Of a DNA stretch of 64,000 nucleotides, positions 11,216-21,886 are shown in pieces. The notes beneath the pieces are model-generated. The model had not been told where the DNA came from. It worked only from the letters and a program-made list of their open reading frames with translations, and made no database searches. Position numbers and translations under genes: made by a program. Source of the stretch: Pseudomonas synxantha BG33R (lineage in GTDB: Bacteria > Pseudomonadota > Gammaproteobacteria > Pseudomonadales > Pseudomonadaceae); NCBI RefSeq assembly GCF_000263715.2, contig NZ_CM001514.1, positions 1,226,936-1,290,935 of the forward strand, in the 5' to 3' direction. The first letter of the stretch is position 1. Each line of letters starts with the position of its first letter.

Positions 11216-13015
11216 GTGAGTGATTTGAGTCATATCCGCAATTTCTCCATCATCGCCCACATTGACCATGGCAAGTCGACGCTGGCCGATCGATTCATCC
11301 AGATGTGCGGCGGCCTTGCCGAGCGTGAAATGGAAGCCCAGGTACTGGACTCCATGGACCTCGAACGCGAACGCGGGATCACCATCAAGGCCCACAGCGT
11401 TACTCTGTATTACAAGGCCAAAGACGGCATCACCTACCAGCTGAACTTCATTGACACCCCGGGCCACGTCGACTTCACCTATGAAGTCAGCCGTTCGCTT
11501 GCGGCCTGCGAAGGTGCCTTGCTGGTGGTCGACGCCGGCCAGGGCGTCGAGGCGCAGTCGGTTGCCAACTGCTACACCGCGATCGAGCAGGGCCTGGAAG
11601 TCATGCCCGTGCTCAACAAGATCGACCTGCCCCAGGCCGAGCCTGAGCGCGTCAAGGAAGAGATCGAGAAGATCATCGGCATCGACGCCACCGACGCCGT
11701 CACCTGCAGCGCCAAGACCGGCCTGGGTGTCGACGAAGTACTCGAACGCCTGGTTCACACCATTCCCGCGCCGACCGGCAACTACGAAGATCCGCTGCAA
11801 GCGTTGATCATCGACTCCTGGTTCGACAACTACCTGGGCGTTGTCTCCCTGGTCCGCGTGCGCCATGGCCGTGTGAAGAAGGGCGACAAGATCCTGGTCA
11901 AGTCCACCGGCAAGATCCACCTGGTGGACAGCGTCGGTGTATTCAACCCCAAGCACACCGCCACCGCTGATCTGAAAGCCGGTGAAGTAGGCTTCATCAT
12001 CGCCGGTATCAAGGACATCCACGGTGCACCGGTGGGTGACACCCTGACCCTGAGCTCCACGCCCGACGTCGACGTACTGCCCGGCTTCAAGCGTATCCAG
12101 CCACAGGTCTACGCCGGCCTGTTCCCGGTCAGCTCCGACGACTTCGAGGATTTCCGCGAAGCCCTGCAAAAGCTGACCCTCAACGACTCGTCGTTGCAGT
12201 ACACCCCGGAAAGCTCCGACGCCCTGGGCTTCGGCTTCCGCTGCGGGTTCCTGGGCATGCTGCACATGGAAATCATCCAGGAGCGTCTTGAGCGCGAGTA
12301 CGACCTGGACCTGATCACCACGGCGCCGACCGTTATTTTCGAGCTGTTGCTCAAAACCGGTGAAACGATTTACGTCGACAACCCGTCCAAGCTTCCGGAT
12401 CTGTCGGCCATCGAAGACATGCGTGAGCCAATCGTGCGGGCCAATATCCTGGTCCCGCAGGAGCACCTGGGCAACGTCATCACCCTGTGTATCGAGAAGC
12501 GGGGCGTACAGCGCGACATGCTGTTCCTCGGTACCCAGGTGCAAGTGACCTACGATATGCCGATGAACGAAGTGGTCCTGGACTTCTTCGACCGTCTCAA
12601 ATCCACCAGTCGCGGCTATGCTTCGCTGGATTACCATTTCGATCGTTACCAATCGGCTAATCTGGTGAAACTGGATGTGCTGATCAACGGCGACAAGGTA
12701 GATGCCCTGGCGCTGATCGTGCACAAGGACAACGCGCACTACAAAGGTCGCCAACTGACCGAGAAGATGAAAGAACTGATTCCGCGCCAGATGTTCGACG
12801 TTGCGATCCAGGCCGCCATTGGCGGGCAGATCATTGCACGGACTTCCGTCAAGGCTCTCAGAAAGAACGTACTGGCCAAATGCTACGGCGGTGACGTAAG
12901 CCGTAAGCGCAAGCTGCTTGAGAAGCAAAAGGCCGGTAAAAAACGCATGAAGCAAGTAGGTAACGTGGAAGTTCCACAAGAAGCCTTCCTTGCGGTGCTC
13001 AGGTTGGATAGTTAG
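11216..13015 (+). CDS. lepA: Elongation factor 4 (LepA), ribosome back-translocase GTPase
   Basis: A 599-residue translational GTPase. The G motifs are clear: AHIDHGKST (G1, residues 15-23), DTPGHVD (G3) and NKIDLP (G4). The EF-G-like domains follow, and the LepA-specific C-terminal domain ends in a basic tail ([17 protein letters not shown]) that reaches the peptidyl-transferase centre. Start codon is GTG, giving [14 protein letters not shown], the conserved N terminus. Five bases separate it from lepB, so the two form an operon, as in most gammaproteobacteria. Confidence 0.97.
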   Translation: MSDLSHIRNFSIIAHIDHGKSTLADRFIQMCGGLAEREMEAQVLDSMDLERERGITIKAHSVTLYYKAKDGITYQLNFIDTPGHVDFTYEVSRSLAACEGALLVVDAGQGVEAQSVANCYTAIEQGLEVMPVLNKIDLPQAEPERVKEEIEKIIGIDATDAVTCSAKTGLGVDEVLERLVHTIPAPTGNYEDPLQALIIDSWFDNYLGVVSLVRVRHGRVKKGDKILVKSTGKIHLVDSVGVFNPKHTATADLKAGEVGFIIAGIKDIHGAPVGDTLTLSSTPDVDVLPGFKRIQPQVYAGLFPVSSDDFEDFREALQKLTLNDSSLQYTPESSDALGFGFRCGFLGMLHMEIIQERLEREYDLDLITTAPTVIFELLLKTGETIYVDNPSKLPDLSAIEDMREPIVRANILVPQEHLGNVITLCIEKRGVQRDMLFLGTQVQVTYDMPMNEVVLDFFDRLKSTSRGYASLDYHFDRYQSANLVKLDVLINGDKVDALALIVHKDNAHYKGRQLTEKMKELIPRQMFDVAIQAAIGGQIIARTSVKALRKNVLAKCYGGDVSRKRKLLEKQKAGKKRMKQVGNVEVPQEAFLAVLRLDS

Positions 13016-13020
13016 GTCCT

Positions 13021-13875
13021 ATGTCACTAAATTTCCCGCTGTTGCTGGTTATCGCCGTCGCCGTTTGCGGCCTCCTGGCGTTGCTCGATCTGGTGTTCTT
13101 CGCCCCGCGTCGGCGGTCGGCCATTGCTTCCTATCAGGGCAGTGTCAGCCAGCCCGATGCGGTGGTGGTCGAGAAGCTGAACAAAGAGCCCTTGCTGGTT
13201 GAATACGGCAAGTCGTTCTTCCCGGTGTTGTTCATCGTGCTGGTGCTGCGTTCGTTCCTGGTGGAGCCGTTCCAGATCCCTTCTGGGTCGATGAAGCCGA
13301 CCCTGGACGTGGGCGACTTTATCCTGGTGAACAAGTTTTCCTACGGGATCCGCTTGCCGGTGATCGACAAGAAAGTCATCGAGATCGGTGACCCGCAGCG
13401 CGGCGATGTGATGGTATTCCGCTACCCGAGCGACCCTAACGTCAACTACATCAAGCGTGTAGTCGGCCTGCCGGGCGACGTGGTGCGCTACACCAGCGAC
13501 AAGCGCCTGTTCATCAACGGTGAATCGGTGGCCGAGAAGCTGCTGGGCGCCGAGCCGAACACCCTGGGCAGCGCCGAGCTGTACCAGGAAAAACTCGGTG
13601 CGGTAGAGCACGAGATCCGCAAGGAAATGAGCCGCTACCGCGCAATGCCTGATGGCCAGTGGAAAGTACCCGCCGGGCACTACTTCATGATGGGCGACAA
13701 CCGCGACAACTCCAATGACAGCCGTTACTGGGATGACCCCAATATTCCCAAGGACCTGCTGGGCATGGTGCCCGACGAGAACATCGTCGGCAAAGCCTTC
13801 GCGGTCTGGATGAGTTGGCCGGAGCCCAAGCTCAGCCACCTGCCGAACTTCTCGCGGGTCGGGCTGATCAAGTAA
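13021..13875 (+). CDS. lepB: Signal peptidase I
   Basis: A 284-residue inner-membrane serine protease that cleaves Sec and Tat signal peptides. Two N-terminal membrane helices (about residues 4-24 and 63-80) precede the periplasmic catalytic domain. The catalytic Ser is in SGSMKPTL (about residue 90) and the general-base Lys in KRVVGLPGD (about 145); the box E motif GDNRDNSNDSR is also present. Downstream of lepA with a 5-base gap. A stem-loop after the stop may separate it from rnc. Confidence 0.96.
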   Translation: MSLNFPLLLVIAVAVCGLLALLDLVFFAPRRRSAIASYQGSVSQPDAVVVEKLNKEPLLVEYGKSFFPVLFIVLVLRSFLVEPFQIPSGSMKPTLDVGDFILVNKFSYGIRLPVIDKKVIEIGDPQRGDVMVFRYPSDPNVNYIKRVVGLPGDVVRYTSDKRLFINGESVAEKLLGAEPNTLGSAELYQEKLGAVEHEIRKEMSRYRAMPDGQWKVPAGHYFMMGDNRDNSNDSRYWDDPNIPKDLLGMVPDENIVGKAFAVWMSWPEPKLSHLPNFSRVGLIK

Positions 13876-13881
13876 TACAGG

Positions 13882-13912
13882 CGGCGCTGTGAACACAGCG
13901 CCGAATGCTTTT
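13882..13912 (+). terminator. Stem-loop terminator candidate between lepB and rnc
   Basis: Perfect 9-bp stem CGGCGCTGT / ACAGCGCCG with a GAAC tetraloop, followed by AATGCTTTT. The T-run is short and interrupted, so termination may be partial, allowing some read-through into rnc. Confidence 0.6.
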
Positions 13913-14027
13913 CTGGGGTTTGGACAATTAATCGTCCGGCCCCATGCAGCACCAACCAGGATGTGAATTTGAACACTGCGTCAATCGTCGATGGCCGCCG
14001 GTGCCACCAACTAGATATGGATAAACC

Positions 14028-14717
14028 GTGACCGTTTCTCTAAGTCGTCTCGAGCGCCAGCTCGGCTACACCTTCAAGGACCCCGAATTGATGGTCCTTG
14101 CCCTCACACACCGCAGCTTTGCAGGGCGCAATAACGAGCGCCTGGAATTCCTCGGTGATGCCATCCTCAATTTTGCCGCCGGTGAGGCGCTGTTCGAGCG
14201 TTTTCCTCAAGCGCGCGAAGGCCAGCTTTCGCGCCTGCGGGCGCGCCTTGTGAAAGGCGAGACCCTGGCCGTGCTGGCCCGAGGTTTCGGCCTGGGCGAG
14301 TACCTGCGGTTGGGGTCCGGTGAATTGAAAAGCGGCGGTTTCCGTCGCGAATCGATTCTGGCTGATGCCCTGGAAGCCTTGATCGGCGCGATCTACCTCG
14401 ATGCAGGGATGGAGACGGCCAAGGAGCGCGTGGTCGCCTGGCTGGCTTCTGAAATCGAAAGCCTGACACTGGTCGACACCAACAAAGATCCCAAGACCCG
14501 CCTGCAGGAATACCTGCAGTCCCGCGGTTGCGAACTGCCACGCTACGAAGTGGTGGATATCCAGGGTGAGCCCCATTGCCGCGTGTTCTTCGTGGAATGT
14601 GAAATCACCCTATTGAATGAAAAAAGCCGAGGTCAGGGTGTGAGCCGTCGTATTGCCGAACAGGTAGCGGCCGCTGCAGCACTGATTGCCCTGGGCGTGG
14701 AGAATGGCCATGACTGA
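14028..14717 (+). CDS. rnc: Ribonuclease III
   Basis: A 229-residue double-stranded-RNA endonuclease for rRNA and mRNA processing. The signature [11 protein letters not shown] (about residues 37-47) carries the metal-binding acidic residues, a second acidic site follows at [13 protein letters not shown], and the C-terminal 75 residues form the dsRNA-binding domain. GTG start. The 152-base leader after lepB could be subject to RNase III autoprocessing, as in E. coli, but I see no long perfect duplex other than the 9-bp stem at 13882. Its last 8 bases overlap era. Confidence 0.96.
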   Translation: MTVSLSRLERQLGYTFKDPELMVLALTHRSFAGRNNERLEFLGDAILNFAAGEALFERFPQAREGQLSRLRARLVKGETLAVLARGFGLGEYLRLGSGELKSGGFRRESILADALEALIGAIYLDAGMETAKERVVAWLASEIESLTLVDTNKDPKTRLQEYLQSRGCELPRYEVVDIQGEPHCRVFFVECEITLLNEKSRGQGVSRRIAEQVAAAAALIALGVENGHD

Positions 14718-15612
14718 TTCAACCGCAACACGCTGTGGCTATGTTGCCATCGTCGGCCGCCCGAACGTGGGCAAGTCCACGCTGCTCAACCACATCCTCG
14801 GTCAGAAACTCGCGATCACTTCGCGCAAGCCCCAGACCACTCGTCACAACATGTTGGGCATCAAGACCGAAGGCAACGTGCAAGCGGTGTATGTCGATAC
14901 CCCGGGCATGCACAAAGGCGGTGAGAAAGCCCTGAACCGCTACATGAACAAGACCGCTTCGGCGGCGTTGAAAGACGTCGACGTGGTGATCTTCGTGGTC
15001 GACCGCACCAAGTGGACCGACGAAGACCAGATGGTTCTCGAGCGTGTGCAGTACGTCACCGGCCCCTTGATCGTCGCGTTGAACAAGACCGACCGCATCG
15101 AAGACAAGGCCGAGCTGATGCCGCACCTGACCTGGTTGCAGGAACAACTGCCGAACGCCCAGATCATGCCGATCTCGGCCCAGCACGGCCACAACCTCGA
15201 AGCCCTGGAGCGCGTGATTGCCGGTTACCTGCCGGAAAACGAGCATTTCTTCCCGGAAGACCAGATCACCGACCGCAGCAGCCGCTTCCTCGCCGCCGAG
15301 CTGGTACGCGAGAAAATCATGCGTCAGATGGGTGCCGAGCTGCCATACCAGATCACCGTGGAAATCGAAGAGTTCAAGCAGCAGGGCAAGACCCTGCATA
15401 TCCATGCGCTGATCCTCGTCGAGCGTGACGGCCAGAAAAAAATCATCATTGGCGACAAGGGCGAGCGCATCAAGCGCATCGGCACTGAAGCGCGCAAGGA
15501 TATGGAATTGCTGTTCGACTCCAAGATCATGCTTAACCTGTGGGTGAAGGTTAAGGGTGGCTGGTCCGATGATGAGCGTGCGTTGCGCTCACTGGGCTAC
15601 GGCGACCTTTAA
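14710..15612 (+). CDS. era: Ribosome-assembly GTPase Era
   Basis: A 300-residue essential GTPase that binds 16S rRNA near its 3' end during 30S maturation. Motifs: GRPNVGKST (G1), DTPG (G3), NKTD (G4), and the C-terminal KH domain with the loop [11 protein letters not shown]. The ATG at 14710 lies inside the rnc 3' end, giving coupled translation; an ATG two codons earlier is possible. The rnc-era-recO-pdxJ order is the classical gammaproteobacterial operon. A REPIN follows the stop, separating it from recO. Confidence 0.96.
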   Translation: MTDSTATRCGYVAIVGRPNVGKSTLLNHILGQKLAITSRKPQTTRHNMLGIKTEGNVQAVYVDTPGMHKGGEKALNRYMNKTASAALKDVDVVIFVVDRTKWTDEDQMVLERVQYVTGPLIVALNKTDRIEDKAELMPHLTWLQEQLPNAQIMPISAQHGHNLEALERVIAGYLPENEHFFPEDQITDRSSRFLAAELVREKIMRQMGAELPYQITVEIEEFKQQGKTLHIHALILVERDGQKKIIIGDKGERIKRIGTEARKDMELLFDSKIMLNLWVKVKGGWSDDERALRSLGYGDL

Positions 15613-15633
15613 GAACACCGCAGGGTAAAAAAT

Positions 15634-15719
15634 GTGGGAGGGGGCTTGCTCCCGATAGCGGAGGGTCAGTCACTTATTTGTTAACTGACCCACCGCCATC
15701 GGGAGCAAGCCCCCTCCCA
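15634..15719. repeat. REPIN (GGGGG class) between era and recO
   Basis: GTGGGAGGGGGCTTGCTCCC at the left end and the inverted copy ending CCCCCTCCCA at the right; same class as the element at 6131. The inner arms GGGTCAGT and ACTGACCC pair as well, so the whole 86 bases can fold into one long hairpin. Confidence 0.9.
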
Positions 15720-15766
15720 TATTAGGTTGTGTGGTTTTCAAAATTGCATTCCAGCAGTGAGTTCCC

Positions 15767-16456
15767 ATGTCTCAATCCCCACCTCCCAGCCAACTCGCCT
15801 ACGTGCTGCACAGCCGCGCCTATCGCGAGACCAGCGCGCTGGTGGACTTCCTCACGCCTCAAGGCCGCCTGCGTGCGGTGCTGCGCAGCGCACGGGGTAA
15901 GGCAGGTACCTTGGCGCGGCCATTCGTGGCGCTGGATGTGGAGTTTCGCGGCAAGGGCGAGCTGAAAAACGTCGGCCGCCTGGAAAGCGTCGGCACTTCC
16001 GCCTGGCTTAACGGTGATGCACTGTTCAGCGGCCTTTACCTCAATGAACTGCTGATCCGCCTGTTGCCCGCCGAAGACCCGCACCCGGCAGTCTTCGATC
16101 ACTACGCTGCCACCTTGCTGGCCCTCGCTGAAGGCCGGCCCCTGGAGCCGCTGCTGCGCGCCTTCGAATGGCGCTTGCTCGACGACCTGGGCTATGGCTT
16201 TGAATTGCACAACGACCTGCACGGCGATCCCGTCGCCGCCGACGGCATGTACCGCCTGCAAGTGGATGCGGGCCTTGAACGCGTGTACCTGTTGCAGCCG
16301 GGGCTGTTCCAGGGCAGCGAACTGCTGGCCATGAGCGATGCGGACTGGAGCGCGCCGGGCGCCTTGTCCGCCGCCAAGCGCCTGATGCGCCAGGCCCTGG
16401 CCGTGCACCTGGGCGGGCGACCGCTGGTCAGTCGCGAGTTGTTTCGAAAGCCCTGA
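15767..16456 (+). CDS. recO: DNA repair protein RecO
   Basis: A 229-residue recombination mediator that, with RecR, loads RecA onto SSB-coated single strands. The N-terminal OB-fold (residues 8-80: [18 protein letters not shown]) and the helical C-terminal domain match the family; as in other Pseudomonas RecO proteins no four-Cys zinc motif is visible. Position between era and pdxJ confirms the call. 51 bases separate it from pdxJ. Confidence 0.94.
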   Translation: MSQSPPPSQLAYVLHSRAYRETSALVDFLTPQGRLRAVLRSARGKAGTLARPFVALDVEFRGKGELKNVGRLESVGTSAWLNGDALFSGLYLNELLIRLLPAEDPHPAVFDHYAATLLALAEGRPLEPLLRAFEWRLLDDLGYGFELHNDLHGDPVAADGMYRLQVDAGLERVYLLQPGLFQGSELLAMSDADWSAPGALSAAKRLMRQALAVHLGGRPLVSRELFRKP

Positions 16457-16507
16457 CATCCCCGTGTATGCTGTGCACCGATTCTTTCTCTTTTCAGGAG
16501 CGCTTCC

Positions 16508-17251
16508 GTGACCACCAGCAATCGCATTCTTCTTGGCGTCAACATCGACCACGTCGCCACCCTGCGCCAGGCCCGGGGCACCCGTTACCCTGACCCGGTC
16601 AAGGCCGCGCTGGACGCCGAAGAAGCGGGCGCCGACGGCATTACCGTGCACCTGCGCGAAGACCGCCGCCACATCCAGGAGCGCGACGTGCTGCTGCTCA
16701 AGGACGTGCTGCAAACCCGCATGAACTTCGAAATGGGCGTCACCGAAGAAATGATGGCGTTTGCCGAGCGCATTCGCCCGGCGCATATCTGCCTGGTGCC
16801 CGAAACCCGCCAGGAGCTGACCACCGAGGGCGGCCTCGACGTCGCCGGCCAGGAAGCGCGGATCAAGGCCGCGGTGGAGCGCCTGTCGAAGATCGGCAGT
16901 GAAGTCTCGTTGTTCATCGACGCCGACGAGCGCCAGATCGAAGCCTCGCGCCGGGTTGGTGCCCCGGCCATCGAATTGCACACTGGCCGTTACGCCGACG
17001 CCACCACCCCGACTGAAGTGGCCGACGAGCTGCAACGCATCATCGACGGCGTGAACTGCGGGCTCAACGAAGGCTTGATCGTCAACGCCGGCCATGGCTT
17101 GCACTACCACAACGTCGAAGCTGTGGCGGCGATCAAGGGCATCAACGAACTGAATATCGGCCATGCGCTGGTGGCCCATGCGTTGTTCGTCGGTTTCAAA
17201 GGCGCCGTGGCCGAGATGAAAGCCCTGATTCTGGCCGCTGCCAAGCATTAA
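16508..17251 (+). CDS. pdxJ: Pyridoxine 5'-phosphate synthase
   Basis: A 247-residue TIM-barrel enzyme that condenses 1-deoxyxylulose 5-phosphate with 3-amino-2-oxopropyl phosphate in vitamin B6 synthesis. The N terminus [17 protein letters not shown], the HLREDRRHI segment and the C-terminal phosphate loop [12 protein letters not shown] are the family signatures. GTG start with AGGAG 8 bases upstream. Last gene of the lepA-to-pdxJ block; a REPIN follows. Confidence 0.96.
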   Translation: MTTSNRILLGVNIDHVATLRQARGTRYPDPVKAALDAEEAGADGITVHLREDRRHIQERDVLLLKDVLQTRMNFEMGVTEEMMAFAERIRPAHICLVPETRQELTTEGGLDVAGQEARIKAAVERLSKIGSEVSLFIDADERQIEASRRVGAPAIELHTGRYADATTPTEVADELQRIIDGVNCGLNEGLIVNAGHGLHYHNVEAVAAIKGINELNIGHALVAHALFVGFKGAVAEMKALILAAAKH

Positions 17252-17269
17252 TAAACAATGAAGATCAAT

Positions 17270-17356
17270 GTGGGAGCTGGCTTGCCTGCGATAGCGGAGT
17301 ATCAGTTGATGCATTCGTAGCTGACCCACCGCAATCGCAGGCAAGCCAGCTCCCAC
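17270..17356. repeat. REPIN (GCTGG class) after pdxJ
   Basis: GTGGGAGCTGGCTTGCCTGC at the left end and its inverted copy ending CCAGCTCCCAC at the right. This class differs from the one at 6131 by CT replacing GG in the arm and by CCTGCGATAG replacing CTCCCGATAG in the inner part, so it belongs to a separate REP family. Confidence 0.9.
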
Positions 17357-17476
17357 ATGACGAGTCTTCGGCGTTTTCAATGTGCGGCAATGCGAAGCCT
17401 TACTGTTTAGCCGACGCAGGTGTATCGTATCAGCCCTTTGCGGGCCCTTGGCCTGCGGCAGATACGCGAGGTTGTT

Positions 17477-18859
17477 GTGTCCCGATCCTTTTCCCGTCGA
17501 CAAATCCTGGGTGGTCTTGCTGGCCTGGCCGTAGTAGGCGTCGGTGCCGGCGGTGGCTACCGCTACTGGCTGGGGAAAGTCGCTGAGTCCGAGGCCGGGC
17601 ACGATTACGAGTTGATTGCGGCGCCCCTGGACGTAGAGTTGGTACCGGGGTACAAGACCCAAGCCTGGGCATTCGGCCCTTCCGCGCCTGGCACCGAGTT
17701 GCGCGTGCGCCAGGGCGAATGGCTGCGGGTACGTTTCATCAATCACCTGCCGGTCGCCACCACCATCCACTGGCACGGCATCCGCCTGCCGCTGGAAATG
17801 GACGGCGTCCCCTACGTTTCGCAATTGCCGGTGCTGCCGGGCGAATACTTCGACTACAAATTCCGCGTGCCCGATGCCGGCAGCTACTGGTATCACCCCC
17901 ACGTAAGCAGCAGCGAAGAACTTGGCCGTGGCCTGGTCGGCCCATTGATTGTGGAAGAGCGAGAACCCACCGGTTTCAAATACGAACGTACCTTGAGCCT
18001 GAAGAACTGGCACATCGACGAAGAAGGGGCGTTTGTCGAGTTCAGTATCCCCCGTGAAGCGGCGCGGGGCGGCACTGCAGGGCGCCTCTCCACCATCAAC
18101 GGCGTGCCCCAGGCGGTCATCGACCTGCCCGCCGGGCAAATCACTCGCGTGCGCTTGCTCAACCTCGACAACACGCTGACCTATCGCCTCAACATCCCCG
18201 GCGTCGAAGCACAGATCTACGCACTTGACGGCAACCCCATCGAGCCGCGCCCGCTGGGCAAGGAATACTGGCTGGGCCCGGGGATGCGCATCTGTCTGGC
18301 AATCAAGGCCCCGCCGGCGGGTGAAGAATTGTCGATCCGCAACGGCCCGGTGCGCCTGGGCACCTTCCGTTCGGTGGCCAACACCGATGCGCCTACCCAG
18401 TGGCCACCAGCATTGCCGGCCAACCCGGTTGCCGAGCCGGACCTGGCCAATGCCGAGAAACTCAACTTCAATTTCGAATGGGTCGGTTCGGTGTCGGTCA
18501 ATGTCGAAAACGGTAAGCCGCCCAGCCTGTGGCAGATCAACGGCCAGGCCTGGGACATCACCGACAAGACCTGTGCCGACCGCCCGATTGCCAGGCTTGA
18601 AAAGGGCAAGAGCTACATTTTTGAATTGAAGAACATGACCCAGTACCAGCACCCGATCCACCTGCATGGCATGAGCTTCAAGGTGATCGCGTCGAACCGC
18701 CACAAGGTCATCCCGTATTTCACCGACACCTACCTGCTGGGCAAGAACGAACGCGCCCGCGTGGCGCTGGTGGCGGATAACCCGGGAGTGTGGATGTTCC
18801 ATTGCCACGTGATCGACCATATGGAAACCGGCCTGATGGCCGCTATCGAGGTGGCGTGA
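17477..18859 (+). CDS. cumA: CumA-like multicopper oxidase, Tat-exported
   Basis: A 460-residue cupredoxin-fold oxidase. The GTG start yields SRSFSRRQILGGLAG, a twin-arginine signal followed by a hydrophobic stretch, so the folded copper enzyme is sent to the periplasm. All copper ligands are present: HWHG (about residue 97), WYHPH (about 140), HPIHLHG (about 393) and HCHVIDHMETGLM (about 442), where the last Met is the axial ligand of the type 1 site. The closest match I recall is CumA of P. putida, first linked to Mn(II) oxidation; later work made that link uncertain, so the true substrate is open. Stop overlaps the tadA start. Confidence 0.85.
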   Translation: MSRSFSRRQILGGLAGLAVVGVGAGGGYRYWLGKVAESEAGHDYELIAAPLDVELVPGYKTQAWAFGPSAPGTELRVRQGEWLRVRFINHLPVATTIHWHGIRLPLEMDGVPYVSQLPVLPGEYFDYKFRVPDAGSYWYHPHVSSSEELGRGLVGPLIVEEREPTGFKYERTLSLKNWHIDEEGAFVEFSIPREAARGGTAGRLSTINGVPQAVIDLPAGQITRVRLLNLDNTLTYRLNIPGVEAQIYALDGNPIEPRPLGKEYWLGPGMRICLAIKAPPAGEELSIRNGPVRLGTFRSVANTDAPTQWPPALPANPVAEPDLANAEKLNFNFEWVGSVSVNVENGKPPSLWQINGQAWDITDKTCADRPIARLEKGKSYIFELKNMTQYQHPIHLHGMSFKVIASNRHKVIPYFTDTYLLGKNERARVALVADNPGVWMFHCHVIDHMETGLMAAIEVA

Positions 18860-19356
18860 TGCGCCAGATTCGCCCCAGCGCGATTATCGACCGCAGCCGC
18901 GACCAGGACTTTATGCGCGAAGCCCTCGCCCTGGCCGCCCAAGGCGCCGCACTGGGCGAAGTGCCGGTGGGTGCGGTGCTGGTGCAGGATGGTGCAATCA
19001 TCGGCCGCGGCTTCAATTGCCCGATCAGCGGCAACGACCCCAGCGCCCATGCCGAAATGGTCGCGATCCGCGCCGCTGCGCAAGCGATCAGCAACTATCG
19101 CCTGGTGGGCAGCACGCTGTATGTGACCCTGGAACCGTGCAGCATGTGCGCCGGGTTGATCGTGCATTCACGCATCGCAAGGGTGGTGTATGGCGCACTG
19201 GAGCCCAAGGCCGGGATTGTGCAGAGCCAGGGGCAGTTTTTTACCCAGGGTTTTCTCAACCATAAGGTACTGTTTGAAGGCGGCGTGCTGGCCGAGGAGT
19301 GCGGCACGGTGTTGAGCGAGTTCTTCAAGGCTCGCCGGGCCAAGCCACCACTCTGA
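18859..19356 (+). CDS. tadA: tRNA-specific adenosine deaminase TadA
   Basis: A 165-residue zinc enzyme that converts A34 to inosine in tRNA-Arg(ACG). The catalytic motifs are HAEM (about residues 64-67, zinc ligand and proton shuttle Glu) and PCSMCAG (about 93-99, two Cys ligands). I choose the ATG that overlaps the cumA stop (TGATG); a longer open frame extends into cumA but lacks family similarity. Translation is therefore coupled to the oxidase gene, an unexpected pairing of an essential tRNA enzyme with an accessory oxidase. Confidence 0.94.
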   Translation: MRQIRPSAIIDRSRDQDFMREALALAAQGAALGEVPVGAVLVQDGAIIGRGFNCPISGNDPSAHAEMVAIRAAAQAISNYRLVGSTLYVTLEPCSMCAGLIVHSRIARVVYGALEPKAGIVQSQGQFFTQGFLNHKVLFEGGVLAEECGTVLSEFFKARRAKPPL

Positions 19357-19375
19357 AGAACACTTAAGTATCAAT

Positions 19376-19462
19376 GTGGGAGCTGGCTTGCCTGCGATAG
19401 CTATCTGTCAGTCACCCCAATCTTGACTGACCCACCGCTATCGCAGGCAAGCCAGCTCCCAC
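19376..19462. repeat. REPIN (GCTGG class) between tadA and cmoB
   Basis: GTGGGAGCTGGCTTGCCTGC at the left and its inverted copy ending CCAGCTCCCAC at the right; same class and near-identical arms to the element at 17270, so cumA-tadA is bracketed by two copies. It sits between two convergent genes and can fold into a long hairpin. Confidence 0.9.
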
Positions 19463-19496
19463 ATTTGATCTCCATTTTTTCAGGAAGATAGTGGAC

Positions 19497-20453
19497 TTAT
19501 TTGCGAGCGATGATCACCGCCCGCATCGGCGCCGGCAGCCCTTCGATGGTCTTGCTGTGATCTTCGGGGTCGAGGAAGTCACTGAGCGACTGATATTTCA
19601 TCCATTCTGTTCCACGCTGTTCCTCAACCGTGGTCACGCTCACATCCACGCACCGCACCTCACTGAAGCCTGCACGGCGCAGCCACAGCATCAACGCCGG
19701 CACCGAGGGCAGGAACCACACGTTACGCATCTGTGCATAACGGTCTTCCGGCACCAGCACCTGCTGCTGATCGCCTTCCACCACCAGGGTTTCCAGGACC
19801 AGCTCGCCGCCCTTGACCAAGGTGTCTTTGAGCGCCAGCAAGTGCTCGATCGGCGAGCGGCGATGGTAGAACACGCCCATGGAGAACACCGTGTCGAAGC
19901 CTTCCAGGTTCGCCGGCAAGTCTTCGAACGGGAACGGCAGGTGCCAGGCTTTGGGCTCAGACAGGTAACGTTGCACTGCCTGGAACTGGCAGAAGAACAG
20001 CCAGTTGGGGTCCACGCCAATCACACTGTCGGCGCCCGCGCCGAGCATTCGCCACATGTAGTAACCGTTGCCGCAGCCCACATCGAGGATGCGTTTGCCC
20101 TTCAAGTTCAAGTGCGGCGCAACCCGCGACCATTTCCAGTCCGAACGCCATTCGGTGTCCACATGCACGCCGAACAGGTGGAACGGGCCTTTGCGCCATG
20201 GGCTCAGCCCCATCAGTGCCGAGTGCATCCGGGCGCGGGTTTCGTCGTCGCAATCGGTGTCCAGCACCAGGCCGTTCAACAGGTCGACTTCGTTGGGCTG
20301 GATCTTCGGCAGTGCGTCCAAAGCACTCTGCCAACGCTCCAGGTCGCCGTGACCTTTTTCCATCTTGCTGTCGAGCTGCGCTTGCAGGCCCTGGGCCCAA
20401 ACGGCCAAAGGAGTGCCGACCAGATGGCGGGCGAGGGGGGATAAATCAATCAT
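19497..20453 (-). CDS. cmoB: tRNA U34 carboxymethyltransferase CmoB
   Basis: A 318-residue enzyme that transfers the carboxymethyl group of carboxy-SAM to 5-hydroxyuridine at position 34, giving cmo5U. The N terminus ([16 protein letters not shown]) and the methyltransferase core with [13 protein letters not shown] are typical. The start overlaps the cmoA stop by four bases (ATGA), so the pair is translated together: CmoA makes carboxy-SAM, CmoB uses it. Convergent with tadA across a REPIN. Confidence 0.95.
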   Translation of the reverse strand: MIDLSPLARHLVGTPLAVWAQGLQAQLDSKMEKGHGDLERWQSALDALPKIQPNEVDLLNGLVLDTDCDDETRARMHSALMGLSPWRKGPFHLFGVHVDTEWRSDWKWSRVAPHLNLKGKRILDVGCGNGYYMWRMLGAGADSVIGVDPNWLFFCQFQAVQRYLSEPKAWHLPFPFEDLPANLEGFDTVFSMGVFYHRRSPIEHLLALKDTLVKGGELVLETLVVEGDQQQVLVPEDRYAQMRNVWFLPSVPALMLWLRRAGFSEVRCVDVSVTTVEEQRGTEWMKYQSLSDFLDPEDHSKTIEGLPAPMRAVIIARK

Positions 20454-21193
20454 GGCAAGGCAATCAACGAGGCAAAGTTAAGACACTGGAACCACGGCAC
20501 GACTTTCGAGAACCCGGCTGCCAGCAGGCGTTCGCGGTGTTCTTCGAGGCTGTCGGGTTTCATGACGTTTTCGATGGCGCTGCGCTTCTGGGCGATTTCC
20601 AGTTCGCTGTAGCCGTTGGCGCGTTTGAACGCGATATGCAGGTCGGTCAGCAGTGCGTGTTCTTCAACATCGTTAAAGCGCAGCTTTTCCGAGAGGATCA
20701 ACGCCCCGCCCGGCAGCAGCGATTGGCGGATACGCCCGAGCAACGCCAAACGTTCGTCAGGGGCGATAAATTGCAGGGTGAAGTTCAGTGCTACCACCGA
20801 TGCCGGCTCAAATTTCAGCGCGAGGATATCGCCCTCGATCACCTCGACCGGCAGCAGCTCCTGGAACATCGAGTCCTGGCCGTTGAGGTATTCGCGGCAG
20901 CGCTCGACCATCGCCGCCGAGTTATCCACCGCGATCACCCGGCAGCCATCGGTGCGCACATGGCGACGCAGGGCTTGGGTCACGGCACCCAGGGACGCGC
21001 CCAGGTCATACAGCACGCTATCCGGCTGGGCAAATTGCGCGGCCAGCACGCCGAGGTTCTCGACGATGGTCGGGTAGCCCGGTACCGAGCGTTTGATCAT
21101 GTCCGGGAACACCCGCACCACATCCTCGTTAAAGGCGAAGTCCGGCACCTGGGGCAGGGGCTGGGCGAATAGGCGATCGGGTTCTTTGCTCAC
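20450..21193 (-). CDS. cmoA: Carboxy-SAM synthase CmoA
   Basis: A 247-residue enzyme making carboxy-S-adenosyl-methionine from SAM and prephenate for wobble uridine modification. The GTG start gives [12 protein letters not shown] and a length identical to E. coli CmoA; the open frame runs much further upstream but that part reads as low-quality Arg/Gly-rich sequence overlapping the next gene. The Rossmann motif DLGASLGA and the basic segment around IKRSVPGYP are family features. Coupled to cmoB. Confidence 0.95.
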   Translation of the reverse strand: MSKEPDRLFAQPLPQVPDFAFNEDVVRVFPDMIKRSVPGYPTIVENLGVLAAQFAQPDSVLYDLGASLGAVTQALRRHVRTDGCRVIAVDNSAAMVERCREYLNGQDSMFQELLPVEVIEGDILALKFEPASVVALNFTLQFIAPDERLALLGRIRQSLLPGGALILSEKLRFNDVEEHALLTDLHIAFKRANGYSELEIAQKRSAIENVMKPDSLEEHRERLLAAGFSKVVPWFQCLNFASLIALP

Positions 21194-21228
21194 GGTTGTT
21201 CCGGCGACGAGGGGGAAAGGCCGGCATT

Positions 21229-21885
21229 TTAGCCAAGTTGGCCCTCGGATGCGCGGGTTGTCTGATGGAAAGCTGAGGCGGTGATGCCCCATTGCCCGAG
21301 CCAATAAGTGGCGATCAACAAATAGGGCGCCGCATCGAAGGCCAATACAAACCGGTTGATACCGATCAACGTATCGGAAAACACAAACGACACCGCACCC
21401 GCTGCCGCCAGCAGTGCCGAGCGTTGCGGTACCGCGCTGCCCAACCTTGCCAATGCACGCCAGAGCATGGCGCTGATCACCAGCGCGTAAACCACCACCG
21501 GTATCAGCAACTCGCCTAAACCGTGGGAGATCAGGATGCCCAGCAGGATCGCCCCGACAGCCAGGGCCAGCACCAGCGGTACTATTGCCAGACGCCGACA
21601 GTCGCTGAAATAGGCTTTGAGGTAAGCCAGATGCGCACACAGAAATGCGCCCAGGCCAAAGATAAACAGGTCCCCCGGCCAGGCGAGCAATACGTCGCCC
21701 ACCACGGAAAAAATCAACCCCAGGCTGATCCAGCGTCGATAATCGGTAGGCGGCGCGTCATGCAGCCAACCCAGCAGTGCCAGAACCGGCAGTGGCTTGA
21801 CCAGCAGGCACAGCAGCGTCGAGTGAGTCGCCAGGCCGTAGATAAAGGTACCGGCGCCCATCAAGGCAAGGATCAGCCAGGGCAT
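21229..21885 (-). CDS. YhhN-family membrane protein (lysoplasmalogenase-like)
   Basis: A 218-residue integral membrane protein with about eight hydrophobic helices and short loops. The pattern matches the YhhN family, whose animal member TMEM86B hydrolyses lysoplasmalogen; the bacterial substrate is not established. The conserved polar residues in [14 protein letters not shown] and [14 protein letters not shown] sit within helices and are the likely active-site positions of the family. It directly follows the chagasin-like lipoprotein gene (1 base between) and is probably co-transcribed with it. Confidence 0.82.
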   Translation of the reverse strand: MPWLILALMGAGTFIYGLATHSTLLCLLVKPLPVLALLGWLHDAPPTDYRRWISLGLIFSVVGDVLLAWPGDLFIFGLGAFLCAHLAYLKAYFSDCRRLAIVPLVLALAVGAILLGILISHGLGELLIPVVVYALVISAMLWRALARLGSAVPQRSALLAAAGAVSFVFSDTLIGINRFVLAFDAAPYLLIATYWLGQWGITASAFHQTTRASEGQLG

Positions 21886-21886
21886 A

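Noticed and set aside
15722..18820. 1,032-codon minus-strand frame across recO, pdxJ and cumA
   Set aside because: It covers three convincing plus-strand genes and a REPIN; no motif, no ribosome binding site.
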